A stretch of 64,000 nt of DNA from an uncultured Clostridia bacterium (GTDB taxonomy: Bacteria; Bacillota; Clostridia; Oscillospirales; Ruminococcaceae): the NCBI GenBank assembly GCA_947628615.1, contig CANRAO010000002.1:177156-241155 (forward strand), read 5' to 3'. Below are positions 29,719-41,000 of the stretch, one piece after another. The notes under the pieces are model-generated. The model saw nothing but the letters and a program-made list of their open reading frames with translations, searched no databases and was not told where the DNA came from. Each line of letters starts with the position of its first letter. The stretch's first letter is position 1. The position numbers were made by a program, and so were the translations under genes.

Positions 29719-32700
29719 TTAAACGGTAGTTGCCGACTGCTCAGGAATTGCTGTATTAGCGATCTGAACATTGTTATAAATGTCCATACCCGTTCCGGCA
29801 GGAATGAGTTTACCGATAATAACGTTTTCCTTAAGCCCGACAAGATGGTCGCTCTTTCCGCGAATAGCAGCGTCTGTAAGTGCTCTTGTAGTTTCCTGGA
29901 AAGAAGCGGCAGACAAAAAGCTGTTTGAATTTGACGAAGCCTTTGTTATACCCTGAAGAACCGGAATAGTGGTTACAAGTTTTGCATTAATGTCGCCTGC
30001 GTCAATTTCACTTTGGATTTCTCGGTTGATTGCCGCAATTTCATGTGCGTCAACCAAAGCTCCCGGAAGAAGATAACTGCTTCCTGGATCGTCCACCTTG
30101 ACCTTTCTCATCATCTGACGAACGATAACCTCAATATGCTTATCATTGATGTCAACACCCTGTAAGCGGTAAACCTTTTGAACCTCGGTGATGATATAGT
30201 TCTGAACCTCTTCAACACCGTTGACAGCCAGAATATCATTAGGATTAATAGAACCCTCAGTTAGAGGTTCTCCGGCTTTAACCACATCCCCCTCGTGAAC
30301 CTTTATCTTGTAACCGTAAGGAATTGTATAACTTTCCTGCTCGGGATTGTTTATATCCTCGTTTGTGATAACGATTTGCTTTGTCTTTTTTACCTCTTCA
30401 ATACGAACTGTTCCGTTAATGCCTGCAATAATAGCAGCGCCCTTTGGCTTTCTCGACTCAAACAGCTCTTCAACTCTAGGAAGACCCTGCGTAATATCCT
30501 CAGCAGAAGCGATACCTCCTGTATGGAAGGTTCTCATTGTAAGCTGAGTACCAGGCTCACCGATAGACTGTGCAGAGATAATTCCTACAGCCTCGCCGAC
30601 AGAAGCAAGATTACCGTTCGCAAGGTTAGCGCCGTAGCATTTAGCGCAAACGCCATGCTCTGATTCGCAATGAAGAACCGAACGAATTTTAATCTTATCA
30701 ATTTTGTGTTCTTTCATATATTCGGCAACCCTGTCAGCGTCGCTCTCATTCATAAGCTTGTTGTGAGAAATAACAAGCTCGCCTGTTTCTTCGTCAACCA
30801 GATCCTCAACAAGAAAACGTCCGACAAGTCTCTCATTAAGAGGCTCTATCATCTCGTTACCGTTCTTGATTTCAAATACATCTATACCATGAGTTGTACC
30901 GCAGTCCTCCTCGTGAATAATAACATCCTGCGATACGTCTACAAGTCTTCTGGTCAGATAACCTGAGTCAGCGGTTCTAAGCGCAGTATCGGCAAGTCCT
31001 TTTCTCGCACCACGAGATGAAATAAAGTATTCGAGAATATTAAGTCCCTCACGATAGTTAGCACGAATAGGCATCTCAATAGTCGAACCCGATGTGTTAG
31101 CGATAAGTCCACGCATACCTGCAAGCTGTCTTATCTGGTTGATACTACCACGGGCTCCCGAATCAGCCATCATATTGATCGGGTTATACGGGTCAAGACC
31201 GTCTTTAAGAGCATTGGTAACCTCATCAGTAGCGTTATTCCAGATCTCAATAAATCTCTTTGATTTTTCCTCTCTTGAGATATATCCTCTCTTATACTGG
31301 GTATCAACTCTGCTGACCATCTCGTCAGCCTTTTCGATAATATCCTTTTTAGCCGCAGGGATTTCAGCATCACAAACCGCAACAGTTATTGCAGCCTTTG
31401 TTGAATACTTATATCCTGTAGCCTTGATTTTATCCAGAACTTCACTGGTCGTTGTCGTTCCGTGAATTTTGATACATCTTTCAATAATATCAGAAAGCTG
31501 TTTCTTCTTTACGAGGAATGAAACCTCTAAATCAAACTGCTTTTCTGAATTTGTTCTATCAACAAAGCCTAGATCCTGCGGAATGTTTTCGTTGAATATA
31601 AGCCTTCCGACAGTTGCGTCTATAATTCTTGAAACCTGTTTGTCGCCAACCTGCCTTGTAATTTTAACCTTTATAGCGGCATGCAGTGAAACAACTCCTG
31701 CGTCGTAAGCCATAAGCGCTTCTTCTACATCCTTGAACATCTTACCTTCGCCTTTTTCCCCATCTTTCAAGAGAGTAAGGTAATAAGAGCCAAGCAGCAT
31801 ATCCTGTGTAGGAATAGCAACAGGACGTCCGTCTGACGGCTTTAATAGATTGTTTGCGGCAAGCATCAGAAAACGGGCTTCTGTCTGTGCCTCAGCCGAC
31901 AGCGGAACGTGAACAGCCATCTGGTCGCCGTCGAAGTCAGCGTTGTAAGCCGTACATACAAGCGGGTGAAGCTTTAACGCTCTTCCCTCTACAAGCACAG
32001 GCTCAAATGCCTGAATACCCAGTCTGTGAAGCGTAGGCGCACGGTTTAGAAGCACCGGGTGACCCTTAATTACTTCCTCAAGTGCATCCCATACCTCCGG
32101 TTTTGCCCTATCTACCATTTTCTTTGCGGATTTAATGTTTATTGACGGATTTGTATCCACAAGTCTTTTCATAACAAACGGCTTGAACAGCTCAAGAGCC
32201 ATTTCCTTAGGCAGACCGCACTGATACATCTTTAATTCCGGTCCCACAACGATAACCGAACGTCCCGAATAGTCAACACGCTTTCCGAGCAGGTTCTGAC
32301 GGAAACGTCCCTGCTTTCCTTTTAGCATATCAGAAAGAGACTTGAACGCTCTGTTGTTCGGTCCTGTAACAGGTCTGCCGTGTCTGCCGTTATCTATAAG
32401 TGCGTCAACAGCCTCCTGAAGCATTCTCTTTTCATTTCTGATGATAATGTCAGGAGCCTGAAGCTCTAACATTCTCTGCAAACGATTGTTTCTGTTTATA
32501 ACTCTTCTGTATAGATCGTTCAAATCAGAGGTTGCATATCTTCCTCCGTCGAGCATAACCATAGGTCTTAGCTCAGGCGGAATAACAGGAACTACGTCTA
32601 AAATCATCCATTCAGGACGGTTTCCGGAAGTTCTGAAAGCCTCAACGATTTCAAGTCTTTTCAAAAGTTTAATTCTCTTCTGTCCTGACGGAAGCCCGTC

Positions 32701-33282
32701 AAGCTCTGACTTGAGTTCGTTTGAAAGTTTATCTAAATCTATCTGCGACAAAAGCTCTTTAACAGCCTCAGCACCCATTCCTGCTTTGAATTTATCCTCA
32801 TACTTCTCTCTCATATCGACATAGTCTTTCTCAGTGAGAAGCTGACATCTTTCAAGCTCGGTATCTCCCGGATCAATTACAATATATTTTGTAAAGTACA
32901 AAACCTCTTCCAAACGCTTCTGAGAAATCTCAAGCATTTGACCTATTCTTGAAGGAGTACCTTTAAAATACCAGATGTGCGAAACAGGAGCGGCAAGCTC
33001 AATATGACCCATTCTCTCACGTCTTACCTTAGCACGGGTAACCTCAACTCCGCATCTCTCACAAACTTTACCCTTAAAACGAATCTTCTTATACTTTCCG
33101 CAGTGACACTCCCAGTCCTTAGAAGGTCCAAAGATCTTTTCACAAAAAAGTCCGTCTTTTTCAGGCTTCTGAGTCCTGTAATTTATCGTTTCAGGTCTTG
33201 TAACAACTCCATAAGACCACTCTCTGATCTTCTCAGGCGACGCAAGACCGATTTTTATTGAATCAAAAGTATTAAATTCCAA
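29719..33282 (-). CDS. rpoC: RNA polymerase beta' subunit
   Basis: The 1187-residue subunit has the catalytic magnesium motif [15 protein letters not shown] and the N-terminal zinc ribbon ([20 protein letters not shown]). The second zinc site is [13 protein letters not shown], together with the earlier DCGTTHGI, and the trigger-loop/bridge region lies around [20 protein letters not shown]. Its length suits Firmicutes, without the large insertions of proteobacteria. It begins with TTG behind GGAAGAAGGG, 45 bp after rpoB. Confidence 0.98.
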   Translation of the reverse strand: MEFNTFDSIKIGLASPEKIREWSYGVVTRPETINYRTQKPEKDGLFCEKIFGPSKDWECHCGKYKKIRFKGKVCERCGVEVTRAKVRRERMGHIELAAPVSHIWYFKGTPSRIGQMLEISQKRLEEVLYFTKYIVIDPGDTELERCQLLTEKDYVDMREKYEDKFKAGMGAEAVKELLSQIDLDKLSNELKSELDGLPSGQKRIKLLKRLEIVEAFRTSGNRPEWMILDVVPVIPPELRPMVMLDGGRYATSDLNDLYRRVINRNNRLQRMLELQAPDIIIRNEKRMLQEAVDALIDNGRHGRPVTGPNNRAFKSLSDMLKGKQGRFRQNLLGKRVDYSGRSVIVVGPELKMYQCGLPKEMALELFKPFVMKRLVDTNPSINIKSAKKMVDRAKPEVWDALEEVIKGHPVLLNRAPTLHRLGIQAFEPVLVEGRALKLHPLVCTAYNADFDGDQMAVHVPLSAEAQTEARFLMLAANNLLKPSDGRPVAIPTQDMLLGSYYLTLLKDGEKGEGKMFKDVEEALMAYDAGVVSLHAAIKVKITRQVGDKQVSRIIDATVGRLIFNENIPQDLGFVDRTNSEKQFDLEVSFLVKKKQLSDIIERCIKIHGTTTTSEVLDKIKATGYKYSTKAAITVAVCDAEIPAAKKDIIEKADEMVSRVDTQYKRGYISREEKSKRFIEIWNNATDEVTNALKDGLDPYNPINMMADSGARGSINQIRQLAGMRGLIANTSGSTIEMPIRANYREGLNILEYFISSRGARKGLADTALRTADSGYLTRRLVDVSQDVIIHEEDCGTTHGIDVFEIKNGNEMIEPLNERLVGRFLVEDLVDEETGELVISHNKLMNESDADRVAEYMKEHKIDKIKIRSVLHCESEHGVCAKCYGANLANGNLASVGEAVGIISAQSIGEPGTQLTMRTFHTGGIASAEDITQGLPRVEELFESRKPKGAAIIAGINGTVRIEEVKKTKQIVITNEDINNPEQESYTIPYGYKIKVHEGDVVKAGEPLTEGSINPNDILAVNGVEEVQNYIITEVQKVYRLQGVDINDKHIEVIVRQMMRKVKVDDPGSSYLLPGALVDAHEIAAINREIQSEIDAGDINAKLVTTIPVLQGITKASSNSNSFLSAASFQETTRALTDAAIRGKSDHLVGLKENVIIGKLIPAGTGMDIYNNVQIANTAIPEQSATTV

Positions 33283-33327
33283 TATTCGACCCTTCTTCCT
33301 TTAGTTTAAGCATTTCGAAAAAACAAT

Positions 33328-36300
33328 TTACTCTTCATTAACATTATTAACTTCACGTGAAGTATCGTTCTCGATATCGTCCTCGATTGTCTCTTCAAAA
33401 TCCTCCCCGATATCGTCCTCAAAGAAGTCAGACTCATCATCTATCAAATCGTCCAAGTCTTCATCATCTTCTTCGTCGATGTCAATACTTTCGATATTTC
33501 CTCCAACGTCCTCTGCAAAAAATCCATCATTAAGGTCATCATCCTCAAGAGACATCTGAATATCATCGTCAATAGTAGGCTTCGGTGCAATATCCTCGTC
33601 CTCAAGAGACTGCTTTAAGTCGATTTCCTCTCCGGCTGCATCCAATACTCTTACGTCAAGCGAAAGTGACTGAAGTTCTTTTACAAGTACCTTGAATGAC
33701 TCAGGTATTCCCGGATTAGGAACATTCTGTCCCTTAACGATCGACTCATAAGTCTTAACACGTCCTAAAGTATCATCGGATTTTACAGTAAGAATCTCCT
33801 GTAATGTATATGCAGCACCATAAGCTTCAAGTGCCCATACTTCCATTTCTCCGAATCTCTGTCCGCCGAACTGAGCTTTACCTCCGAGAGGCTGCTGAGT
33901 AACAAGCGAATAAGGGCCGACAGAACGTGCGTGAATTTTATCGTCTACCAGGTGGTGGAGCTTGAGATAATACATATATCCGACAGTAACACGGTTATCG
34001 AACTTTTCTCCGGTTCTTCCGTCATAAAGCGTAACCTTTCCGTCCTCTGCCATACCTGCTTCCTTAAAGCACTCACGGATATCCTCCTCGTGCGCACCGT
34101 CGAATACAGGGGTCATTATCTTCCAGCCGAGCTTTTTGGCAGCCATACCCAAATGAACCTCAAGCACCTGTCCGATATTCATACGTGAAGGCACTCCAAG
34201 AGGGTTCAATACTATATCAAGAGGCGTTCCGTCTTCTAAGAACGGCATATCCTCCTGAGGAAGGATTCTTGAAACTACACCCTTGTTTCCGTGACGGCCT
34301 GCCATTTTGTCTCCGACGCTTATCTTTCTTTTCTGAGCGATATAGCATCTTACAAGTTTATTAACTCCCGGAGACAGCTCGTCACAGTTTTCTCTGGTGA
34401 ATACTTTAACGTCAATAATAACTCCCGATTCACCGTGAGGAACTTTAAGAGAATTATCTCTTACCTCTCTTGCCTTTTCGCCGAAAATAGCACGGAGAAG
34501 TCTTTCCTCGGCAGTAAGTTCAGTTTCGCCCTTAGGCGTAACCTTACCTACAAGAATGTCTCCCGACCTAACCTCAGCGCCGATTCTGATAATTCCGTCC
34601 TCATCGAGGTCTTTTAGTGCGTCCTCGCCGACGTTCGGAATATCTCTTGTGATTTCCTCAGGACCGAGCTTTGTATCTCTTGCTTCTATCTCGTATTCCT
34701 CAATATGAATAGAAGTATATTTATCGTCCTTGACAAGATTTTCATTAAGAAGAACAGCGTCCTCGTAATTATATCCTTCCCAAGTCATAAAGCCTATCAA
34801 AGCGTTCTTTCCTAAAGAAATTTCTCCGTTTGAAGTAGCAGGACCGTCAGCAATAACCTGACCCTTTTCGATTTTCTCGTTCTTTTCGACGATAGGTCTC
34901 TGATTTGTACAAGTACCTGCATTAGAACGCTTGAATTTTGTAAGAGTATAAGTTCTGACATTTCCGCCGTTCTCACGAACAACTATTTCATCTGCCGATA
35001 CTCTAATAACAACGCCGTCTTCCTTAGCGACAACCGCAACGCCCGAGTCAACGCAAGCCTTATACTCCATACCCGTTCCGACGATAGGAGCTTCGGTCTT
35101 TAACAGAGGCACAGCCTGACGCTGCATGTTAGAGCCCATAAGAGCACGGTTAGCGTCATCGTTCTCCAAGAAAGGAATCATTGCCGTAGCAACAGAAACA
35201 ACCATCTTAGGAGAAACGTCCATATAGTCAACTTCTTCTCTGTCAAACTCTGAGATCTGGTCACGGTAGCGTCCGTTTACCTTTGCTCTTGCAAATTTTC
35301 CGTCATCGGTCAGTGGCTCATTAGCCTGAGCAACAATAAAGTTATCCTCAACATCAGCCGTCATATATTCAACTTCATCGGTAACAACGCCTGTTTTCTT
35401 ATCGACTTTTCTATACGGAGCCTCAATAAAACCGTACTCGTTTATTCTTGCGAATGACGCAAGATATGAAATAAGTCCGATATTCGGTCCTTCAGGAGTT
35501 TCAATAGGACACATTCTTCCGTAGTGAGAATAGTGTACGTCACGAACCTCGAATCCGGCTCTGTCACGCGAAAGACCGCCCGGTCCGAGAGCTGAAAGTC
35601 TTCTCTTATGAGTTAGCTCAGCCAGTGGATTGTTCTGATCCATAAACTGAGAGAGCGGAGAAGAACCAAAGAACTCTTTGATAGCCGCTGTAATAGGTCT
35701 TATATTTATAAGAGCGGCAGGAGTAACGACCTCTAGATCCTGAGACTGAATGTTCATTCTCTCACGAACTACTCTTTCCATTCTGGTAAAGCCGATTCTG
35801 AACTGGTTCTGCAAAAGTTCTCCAACGCTTCTTATTCTTCTGTTGCCCAGATGGTCAATATCATCTACAACCCCGACGCCCTCGCACAGATTCAAAAAGT
35901 ATGAAACCGTTGCGATTATATCATCAATAGTTATATGCTTTGAAACAAGCTGATCTGCATGTTCTTTAATATTATTTTTAAGTTCGTCCTCGTTTTCAGA
36001 AGTTTCAAGAATTTCTTTCAGCACATCGAAAGAGACCATTTCATTTATACCGAACTCCTCAACATCAAAGTCGACATACTTTTTGATGTCAACCATTCCG
36101 TTTCCGATTATCTTGACTTCTTTTTCTTCAATTTTATTTACTATTTCGCCCTCAATATTCAAGACTTCTTTAACTTCAACATTGACGAAAGCTTCCTTTA
36201 CGCCTGCCTGCTGAATTTCCTCTGCCCTTTTAGGATCTATAACCTCACCGGCATCAGCCATAACTTCACCGGTAAGTGGATTTACTACAGGCTTTGATAG

Positions 36301-37173
36301 AGTATGTCCTGTCAGTCTTGAAGCTATTCCAAGCTTTTTGTTGAACTTATATCTTCCAAATCTCGCTAAGTCATATCTCTTAGGGTCAAAGAATAAATTA
36401 TTTAAATGCGTAACTGCACTGTCTACTGTAGGAGGCTCGCCAGGACGCAGCTTTCTGTACACCTCAAGTAAGGCTTCTTCTCTGTTTGCTGTCTGATCCT
36501 TTTGCTCTATGGTCTGGATAAGTCTTTCGTCCTCTCCAAATGTTTCATGTATTTCAGTATTTGTTCCTATACCTATTGCTCTTATAAATGTGGTAATAGG
36601 TATCTTTCTGTTTTTATCAATTCTGACATATACAACGTCATTGGAATCCATTTCGTATTCAAGCCATGCACCACGGCTCGGAATTACAGTGGACTTAAAT
36701 AAATCCTTACCTGTCTTGTCCTTATCGCACGCATAGTATACGCCCGGAGAACGTACAAGTTGTGATACAATAACACGCTCAGCACCGTTGATTACAAAAG
36801 TACCGCTGTCAGTCATCAAAGGAAAGTCTCCCATAAATACTTCGCTCTCTTTGATTTCACCTGTTTCTGTATTGTTCAGCCTTGCTGTTACTCTGAGAGG
36901 CGCTGCGTAAGTTACGTCTCTTTCTTTACACTCAGCAACTGTATACTTAGGCTCATCATCAATCTTGTAATCAATGAAGCTCAGCTCAAGAGTTCCATTG
37001 TAATCGGTAATTGCAGCTACATCTCTGAATACTTCTCTTAAACCTTCATCTAAGAACCATTTGTATGATTTTTTCTGAACTTCGATAAGATTAGGCATCT
37101 CTAATACCTCGTTGATCTTAGCAAAGCTCTTACGGGTTGTTTTGCCAAGCTTAACATCCTTGACATTTACCAT
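33328..37173 (-). CDS. rpoB: RNA polymerase beta subunit
   Basis: The 1281-residue subunit keeps the rifampicin region unchanged: [23 protein letters not shown] (the positions equal to E. coli Asp516, His526 and Ser531 are wild type), which predicts rifampicin sensitivity. An insertion rich in Glu/Lys lies near residues 320-400. The C-terminus after LSLDVRVLD is a tail of about 100 residues that is extremely acidic. I use the ATG at 37173, 11 bases after AAGGAG; the GTG four codons upstream overlaps that site. Confidence 0.98.
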   Translation of the reverse strand: MVNVKDVKLGKTTRKSFAKINEVLEMPNLIEVQKKSYKWFLDEGLREVFRDVAAITDYNGTLELSFIDYKIDDEPKYTVAECKERDVTYAAPLRVTARLNNTETGEIKESEVFMGDFPLMTDSGTFVINGAERVIVSQLVRSPGVYYACDKDKTGKDLFKSTVIPSRGAWLEYEMDSNDVVYVRIDKNRKIPITTFIRAIGIGTNTEIHETFGEDERLIQTIEQKDQTANREEALLEVYRKLRPGEPPTVDSAVTHLNNLFFDPKRYDLARFGRYKFNKKLGIASRLTGHTLSKPVVNPLTGEVMADAGEVIDPKRAEEIQQAGVKEAFVNVEVKEVLNIEGEIVNKIEEKEVKIIGNGMVDIKKYVDFDVEEFGINEMVSFDVLKEILETSENEDELKNNIKEHADQLVSKHITIDDIIATVSYFLNLCEGVGVVDDIDHLGNRRIRSVGELLQNQFRIGFTRMERVVRERMNIQSQDLEVVTPAALINIRPITAAIKEFFGSSPLSQFMDQNNPLAELTHKRRLSALGPGGLSRDRAGFEVRDVHYSHYGRMCPIETPEGPNIGLISYLASFARINEYGFIEAPYRKVDKKTGVVTDEVEYMTADVEDNFIVAQANEPLTDDGKFARAKVNGRYRDQISEFDREEVDYMDVSPKMVVSVATAMIPFLENDDANRALMGSNMQRQAVPLLKTEAPIVGTGMEYKACVDSGVAVVAKEDGVVIRVSADEIVVRENGGNVRTYTLTKFKRSNAGTCTNQRPIVEKNEKIEKGQVIADGPATSNGEISLGKNALIGFMTWEGYNYEDAVLLNENLVKDDKYTSIHIEEYEIEARDTKLGPEEITRDIPNVGEDALKDLDEDGIIRIGAEVRSGDILVGKVTPKGETELTAEERLLRAIFGEKAREVRDNSLKVPHGESGVIIDVKVFTRENCDELSPGVNKLVRCYIAQKRKISVGDKMAGRHGNKGVVSRILPQEDMPFLEDGTPLDIVLNPLGVPSRMNIGQVLEVHLGMAAKKLGWKIMTPVFDGAHEEDIRECFKEAGMAEDGKVTLYDGRTGEKFDNRVTVGYMYYLKLHHLVDDKIHARSVGPYSLVTQQPLGGKAQFGGQRFGEMEVWALEAYGAAYTLQEILTVKSDDTLGRVKTYESIVKGQNVPNPGIPESFKVLVKELQSLSLDVRVLDAAGEEIDLKQSLEDEDIAPKPTIDDDIQMSLEDDDLNDGFFAEDVGGNIESIDIDEEDDEDLDDLIDDESDFFEDDIGEDFEETIEDDIENDTSREVNNVNEE

Positions 37174-37332
37174 AGGCTTAATCACTCCTTAATCTAATTA
37201 AACTAGCTTAGGGTGTACCATTTCAGCTTCACATATATACAAAAATAGCTAAAAAAAACCTAAATTTCACTTCCCTTAACCTCAGAATTTTGTTGTAAAT
37301 AGGTGCAAAACTCCATTATGATACATTTTATT

Positions 37333-37361
37333 ATTATATTACAATACCAAAAACTTGTCAA
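37333..37361 (-). promoter_or_regulatory. Consensus sigma-A promoter for rpoBC
   Basis: On the minus strand TTGACA (37356-37361) and TATAAT (37333-37338) are 17 bp apart, a full consensus match. The start near 37326 gives a leader of about 150 bases before rpoB. rplJL is not upstream, so rpoBC are transcribed independently of it here. Confidence 0.9.
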
Positions 37362-37515
37362 TACTTTTTTTAAAAAAATTTTTTAGAAAATAACATTAAT
37401 AGCAGATTACAGACTTATATGAAAACCTTTACAATCATTATAATAACTTTTACTAACCTGTTGCATCGTTTTATTAAGTCAACATTTATCATACTCACCA
37501 AATATGGAAAAACCA

Positions 37516-37839
37516 TCAGCGGCTCGATTATAAAAAAATTAAACTTATCTATTTTTATACGACCTGCCGTTGCTGAAACCATAACATATATCCATACTTC
37601 CCAAAGGCAGCAGAGCCTACAGCGGTTCGCTTATTAAAATATCATACCTATATATCTTTGTTCGACCTGCCGTTGCTGAAACCATAACATATATCCATAC
37701 TTTCCAAAGGCAGCAGTGCCCCAGCGGCTCGCTTATCAAAATATCATACCTATATATCTTTGTTCGACCTGCCGTTGCTGAAACCATAACATATATCCAT
37801 ACTTCCCAAAGGCAGAAGAGCCTCCAGCGGTTCGCTGGC
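37516..37839. repeat. Direct-repeat array, unit about 103 bp, three and a half copies
   Basis: The stretch GACCTGCCGTTGCTGAAACC recurs at 37561, 37664 and 37766 (spacing 103 and 102 bp), each time followed by ATAACATATATCCATACTT and a GC-rich CAGCGG(C/T)TCGC box. A partial unit starts at 37516. The units are nearly identical in the first half and drift in the second. The last copy ends in a perfect 15-base palindrome, CCAGCGGTTCGCTGG (37824-37838). One frame on the minus strand stays open across two units, but it has only a TTG start and no ribosome site, so I regard the array as non-coding. Confidence 0.85.
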
Positions 37840-37842
37840 AAA

Positions 37843-37880
37843 AAATAACGCCTGAACCATCCCCTGTTCAGACGTTATTT
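37843..37880 (-). terminator. Terminator for the large LRR gene
   Basis: The arms AAATAACGCCTGAAC (37843-37857) and GTTCAGACGTTATTT (37866-37880) pair with one mismatch around an 8-base loop. On the minus strand six Ts follow the stem. It lies about 155 bp after the LRR stop and directly beside the repeat array. Confidence 0.78.
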
Positions 37881-37935
37881 GCCCTTACGGGCCGGCCATA
37901 TATAAGAATATTTTTGAAGAAAGCTTATTAATTAA

Positions 37936-38001
37936 AAGCAAGAACCTGAAGCAAGATATCAGAATTTATTTGCATTAAGCTATAATATTCAGTTCTTGCT
38001 T
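37936..38001 (-). repeat. Inverted repeat just downstream of the LRR gene
   Basis: AAGCAAGAAC plus CTGAA (37936-37950) is complementary to TTCAGTTCTTGCTT (37988-38001) with one bulge and a 37-base intervening segment. It starts 33 bp after the LRR stop and may protect the 3' end of the mRNA or act as a first terminator. Between it and the terminator at 37843-37880 I see only a short GCCC/GGGC hairpin. Confidence 0.55.
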
Positions 38002-38034
38002 CCTTTCTCTTGCTTATAACAGAGCAACGCCCTG

Positions 38035-41000
38035 CTATTTAATTTTAACTTTTCTGAGCTTCTTATTCCACTTACTTGTTACTTTGCGTGTAACGCCGTT
38101 TGTATCCTTGTAAGTTGCATATGCTCTTACTCTTACGTAATATGTCTTGCCCTTCTTGAACTTCTTGTTCTTGATTGTAATATTCTTCTTTGTTACTGAC
38201 TTCTTGTTTACTAATATCTTGCTCTTCTTGAACTTCTTATTTGAAGATACCTGTACCTGGTAACCCTTTGCTCCCTTTACCTTGTTCCACTTTACAGTTA
38301 TCTTCTTATTTGCCTTTGCCTTAACCTTAAGCTTTGTGATCTTAGCCTGGTTCATTGCCTTCTGTGCCGCATCTCTATCCTTTGCTACAAGCTTAGGATC
38401 TCTTGTTGTAGGTGCTGTCGTAGCCGTTGTTGTTGCAACTGTAGTAGAATTATTATTGTTGTTTACACTGCTGTTGTCGCCAGGTTTCTGATCTGACTTG
38501 GAAGGCTCTTCCTGTTTCTTCAATCCTGCAACTGCGTCCTTGACTGCCTTTAATGCATTGTCAATTTCTGTTTGTGTTGCTTTCTCGTTTGACAGAACTG
38601 CCTTTGCTGCCTCGATTGCTTTTGCTAATGCATCAGCAGTCTCCTTTGTGTATCCGGTTGTGTCCATCTTCTCAGCTTCAGCAACTTCACTGCTGAGTTC
38701 TTTATTGTCACCCGGAACTTCTACAAGATTACTAATTGCATCAGTAACTGCCTTTGCAGCATTGTCAATATCTTCCTGAGTTGCACTTTCATTCTCTAAA
38801 ACTGCCTTAGCTGCGTCAACTGCATCTGTCAATGCTGCTAGTGTATCTTCTGTGTATTTGCTTGTGTCAACCTTCTCAGCTTCAGCTAATGCGTTCTCAA
38901 GTGCTGTCTTATCGATTTCAACAGGAGGCGTCAGACTATTAGTAATCTCGTTAATTGCATTTATTGCTGCCTCCATTGCGCTTGGAAGCGTATCTGTCGA
39001 CTCCTCTAATGCCTTTGCAGTATCAATTGCCGACTGAAGTGCAGCTGCCTGATCTTCTGCAAGAGTGCTTTGGTCTACTGCTTCTGCCTTCTCAATTGCT
39101 GTCTTAAGGTCTGCCTTAGGATCAAATCCGAGAATTGCTAATGTATCAGTACCCTTCATCAAAACTGCTTTTACAACCTGGAATACATAGTCTGCACAGT
39201 TGTTCCACCAACTCATGGTTCTTGCTGTGATCTTGTATTCTTGACCTGCTTCAATTGGCTTAGTAAGTGATATTGTTACTTCATGTCCCTTGCATCCATT
39301 CGTATAACCTGAATTTCCTGCTTGGTTCTTTTCTGTAACATTTTCACCAAAGGTTATTCTGAAGAAAATGTAGCAATATGGGTTGAAGTTCGTATCTGCT
39401 GCACAGTCAATTGTGAATTTGATAGATGTAGCTCCTGCCATTGATTCATCTGCTACACCCTCTGCAACAACTGTGTTAAACTCAGGTAATTCATCATCGT
39501 CTTCTGTCTGGTCATCGTTAGCATAAATATATATATCTTCAAGATTAGGTGCGTTTGCTGGGTCTGTATATGCCGGTTTCAGAGCGTTGATTGCATTTTG
39601 TAACTTCGTTGTTGCAGCCTCTACCTCTGAAATGAAGTTACTCTCTTCAATAGCTTCTGCTGCTGTGAGAGCAGTAGTCATTGCTGTATATGTAGCCGAT
39701 GTGTAGTCACTTTGAATAAGTGCTCTTGCATTTGCTATAGTATCCTGAAGCTTGTTGTATTTTGATTCATCAAATGCCTTTACTAAACCATCTATTGCAC
39801 TTCTGAGCGATGCTGCCGCAGAGTTTACTGTAAGCTGTTTTGCATCCAAATCTGTAACAATTGCCTCTGCTGCTGCCATTCTTCCCATAACAAGTGCATA
39901 TGTCTGTGATGTATAGTCTGTTGATAATAGAGCCTTAGCTTCTTTAATAAGTTCGTGCAATGCCGTAAAGTCAACAGGCATTAAAATTTCTTTTGCAGTG
40001 GTTTCATAATATTGTTTTGCCTGATCATATGTCGTCTTACTGTAACAATATATAGTTCCCTTAAAATTGGTGAATGTTGAATTAACTAAAGTAGCCGGAC
40101 CTGTTATACGTACTACCAGATCCTCATTTGTGCATCCGGAGAATACATTCCAGCCTAAAGAAGTTACTCCTGGAGGCACTATTACTTCTCCTGTGAGTGA
40201 TTCACAGTTCTGGAATGCATAAGTACCTAAGCTTTTTAATGTCGGAGGTAAATCTATAGCCTTAAGCTTTGTACATCCTGAGAATGCAGAACCGTCAAGA
40301 GTTTCTAAGTAATCAGGCAGCTTAACTGATGTAAGACTTGTACATCCGTTAAATGAACTGTTACCTTGAATAGCTTTTACACCGTTTGATAATACTGCAG
40401 ATTCAAGTGAAGTACATCCTTCGCAAACACCACTACCCTGTTCAGTAACAGTGTCAGGGAAAACTATAGATGTAAGTGCAGTACATTTCGCAAATGCACC
40501 ATAACCAACAGATTTCAAACCGTTAGGAAGTGTTATGCTTGCAAGACTTGTACAATTACCAAATGCACTTCTGCCGATGCTTTCAATTTTCGGAGCTGTA
40601 AATGTTTTAAGATTTGTACAATGATCAAAAGCACTTTCTCCTACGCTGAATGTATCAGTAGAGTCACTCATAGTAACTGATTCAAGACTTGTGCAGTATT
40701 GGAATGCATTTGATGCAATTGATTCTGCTCTTACATATTTATTAAAGGTTACGTTTTTTAAGTGAGGCGTGATCTTGCTGCTGTATGAAAGACGGAATGC
40801 GTAGCTGCCAATGTTTCTGGTCTGCTGACCAAGCTCATAATTTTCATCTGTTCTTGCCATAGGATATAGTATTACAGTATTACCATGGCTATCGTATAAT
40901 ACTCCATTTTGTGAAGAGTAGTTGCCGGTGGCACCTTTTTGATTTATATTCACTAAGTTTACACAATCAGCAAACGGGTTACCCGTTATTGATTCAACAG

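Noticed and set aside
37516..37839. CRISPR array
   Set aside because: Units are over 100 bp with no unique spacers, and no cas genes are nearby.
37617..37841. A 74-codon minus-strand frame with an internal 34-residue repeat
   Set aside because: It reflects the 102-103 bp DNA repeat. Only a TTG start without a ribosome site is available, one unit differs by a base so the frame is lost in the third copy, and the composition is not protein-like.
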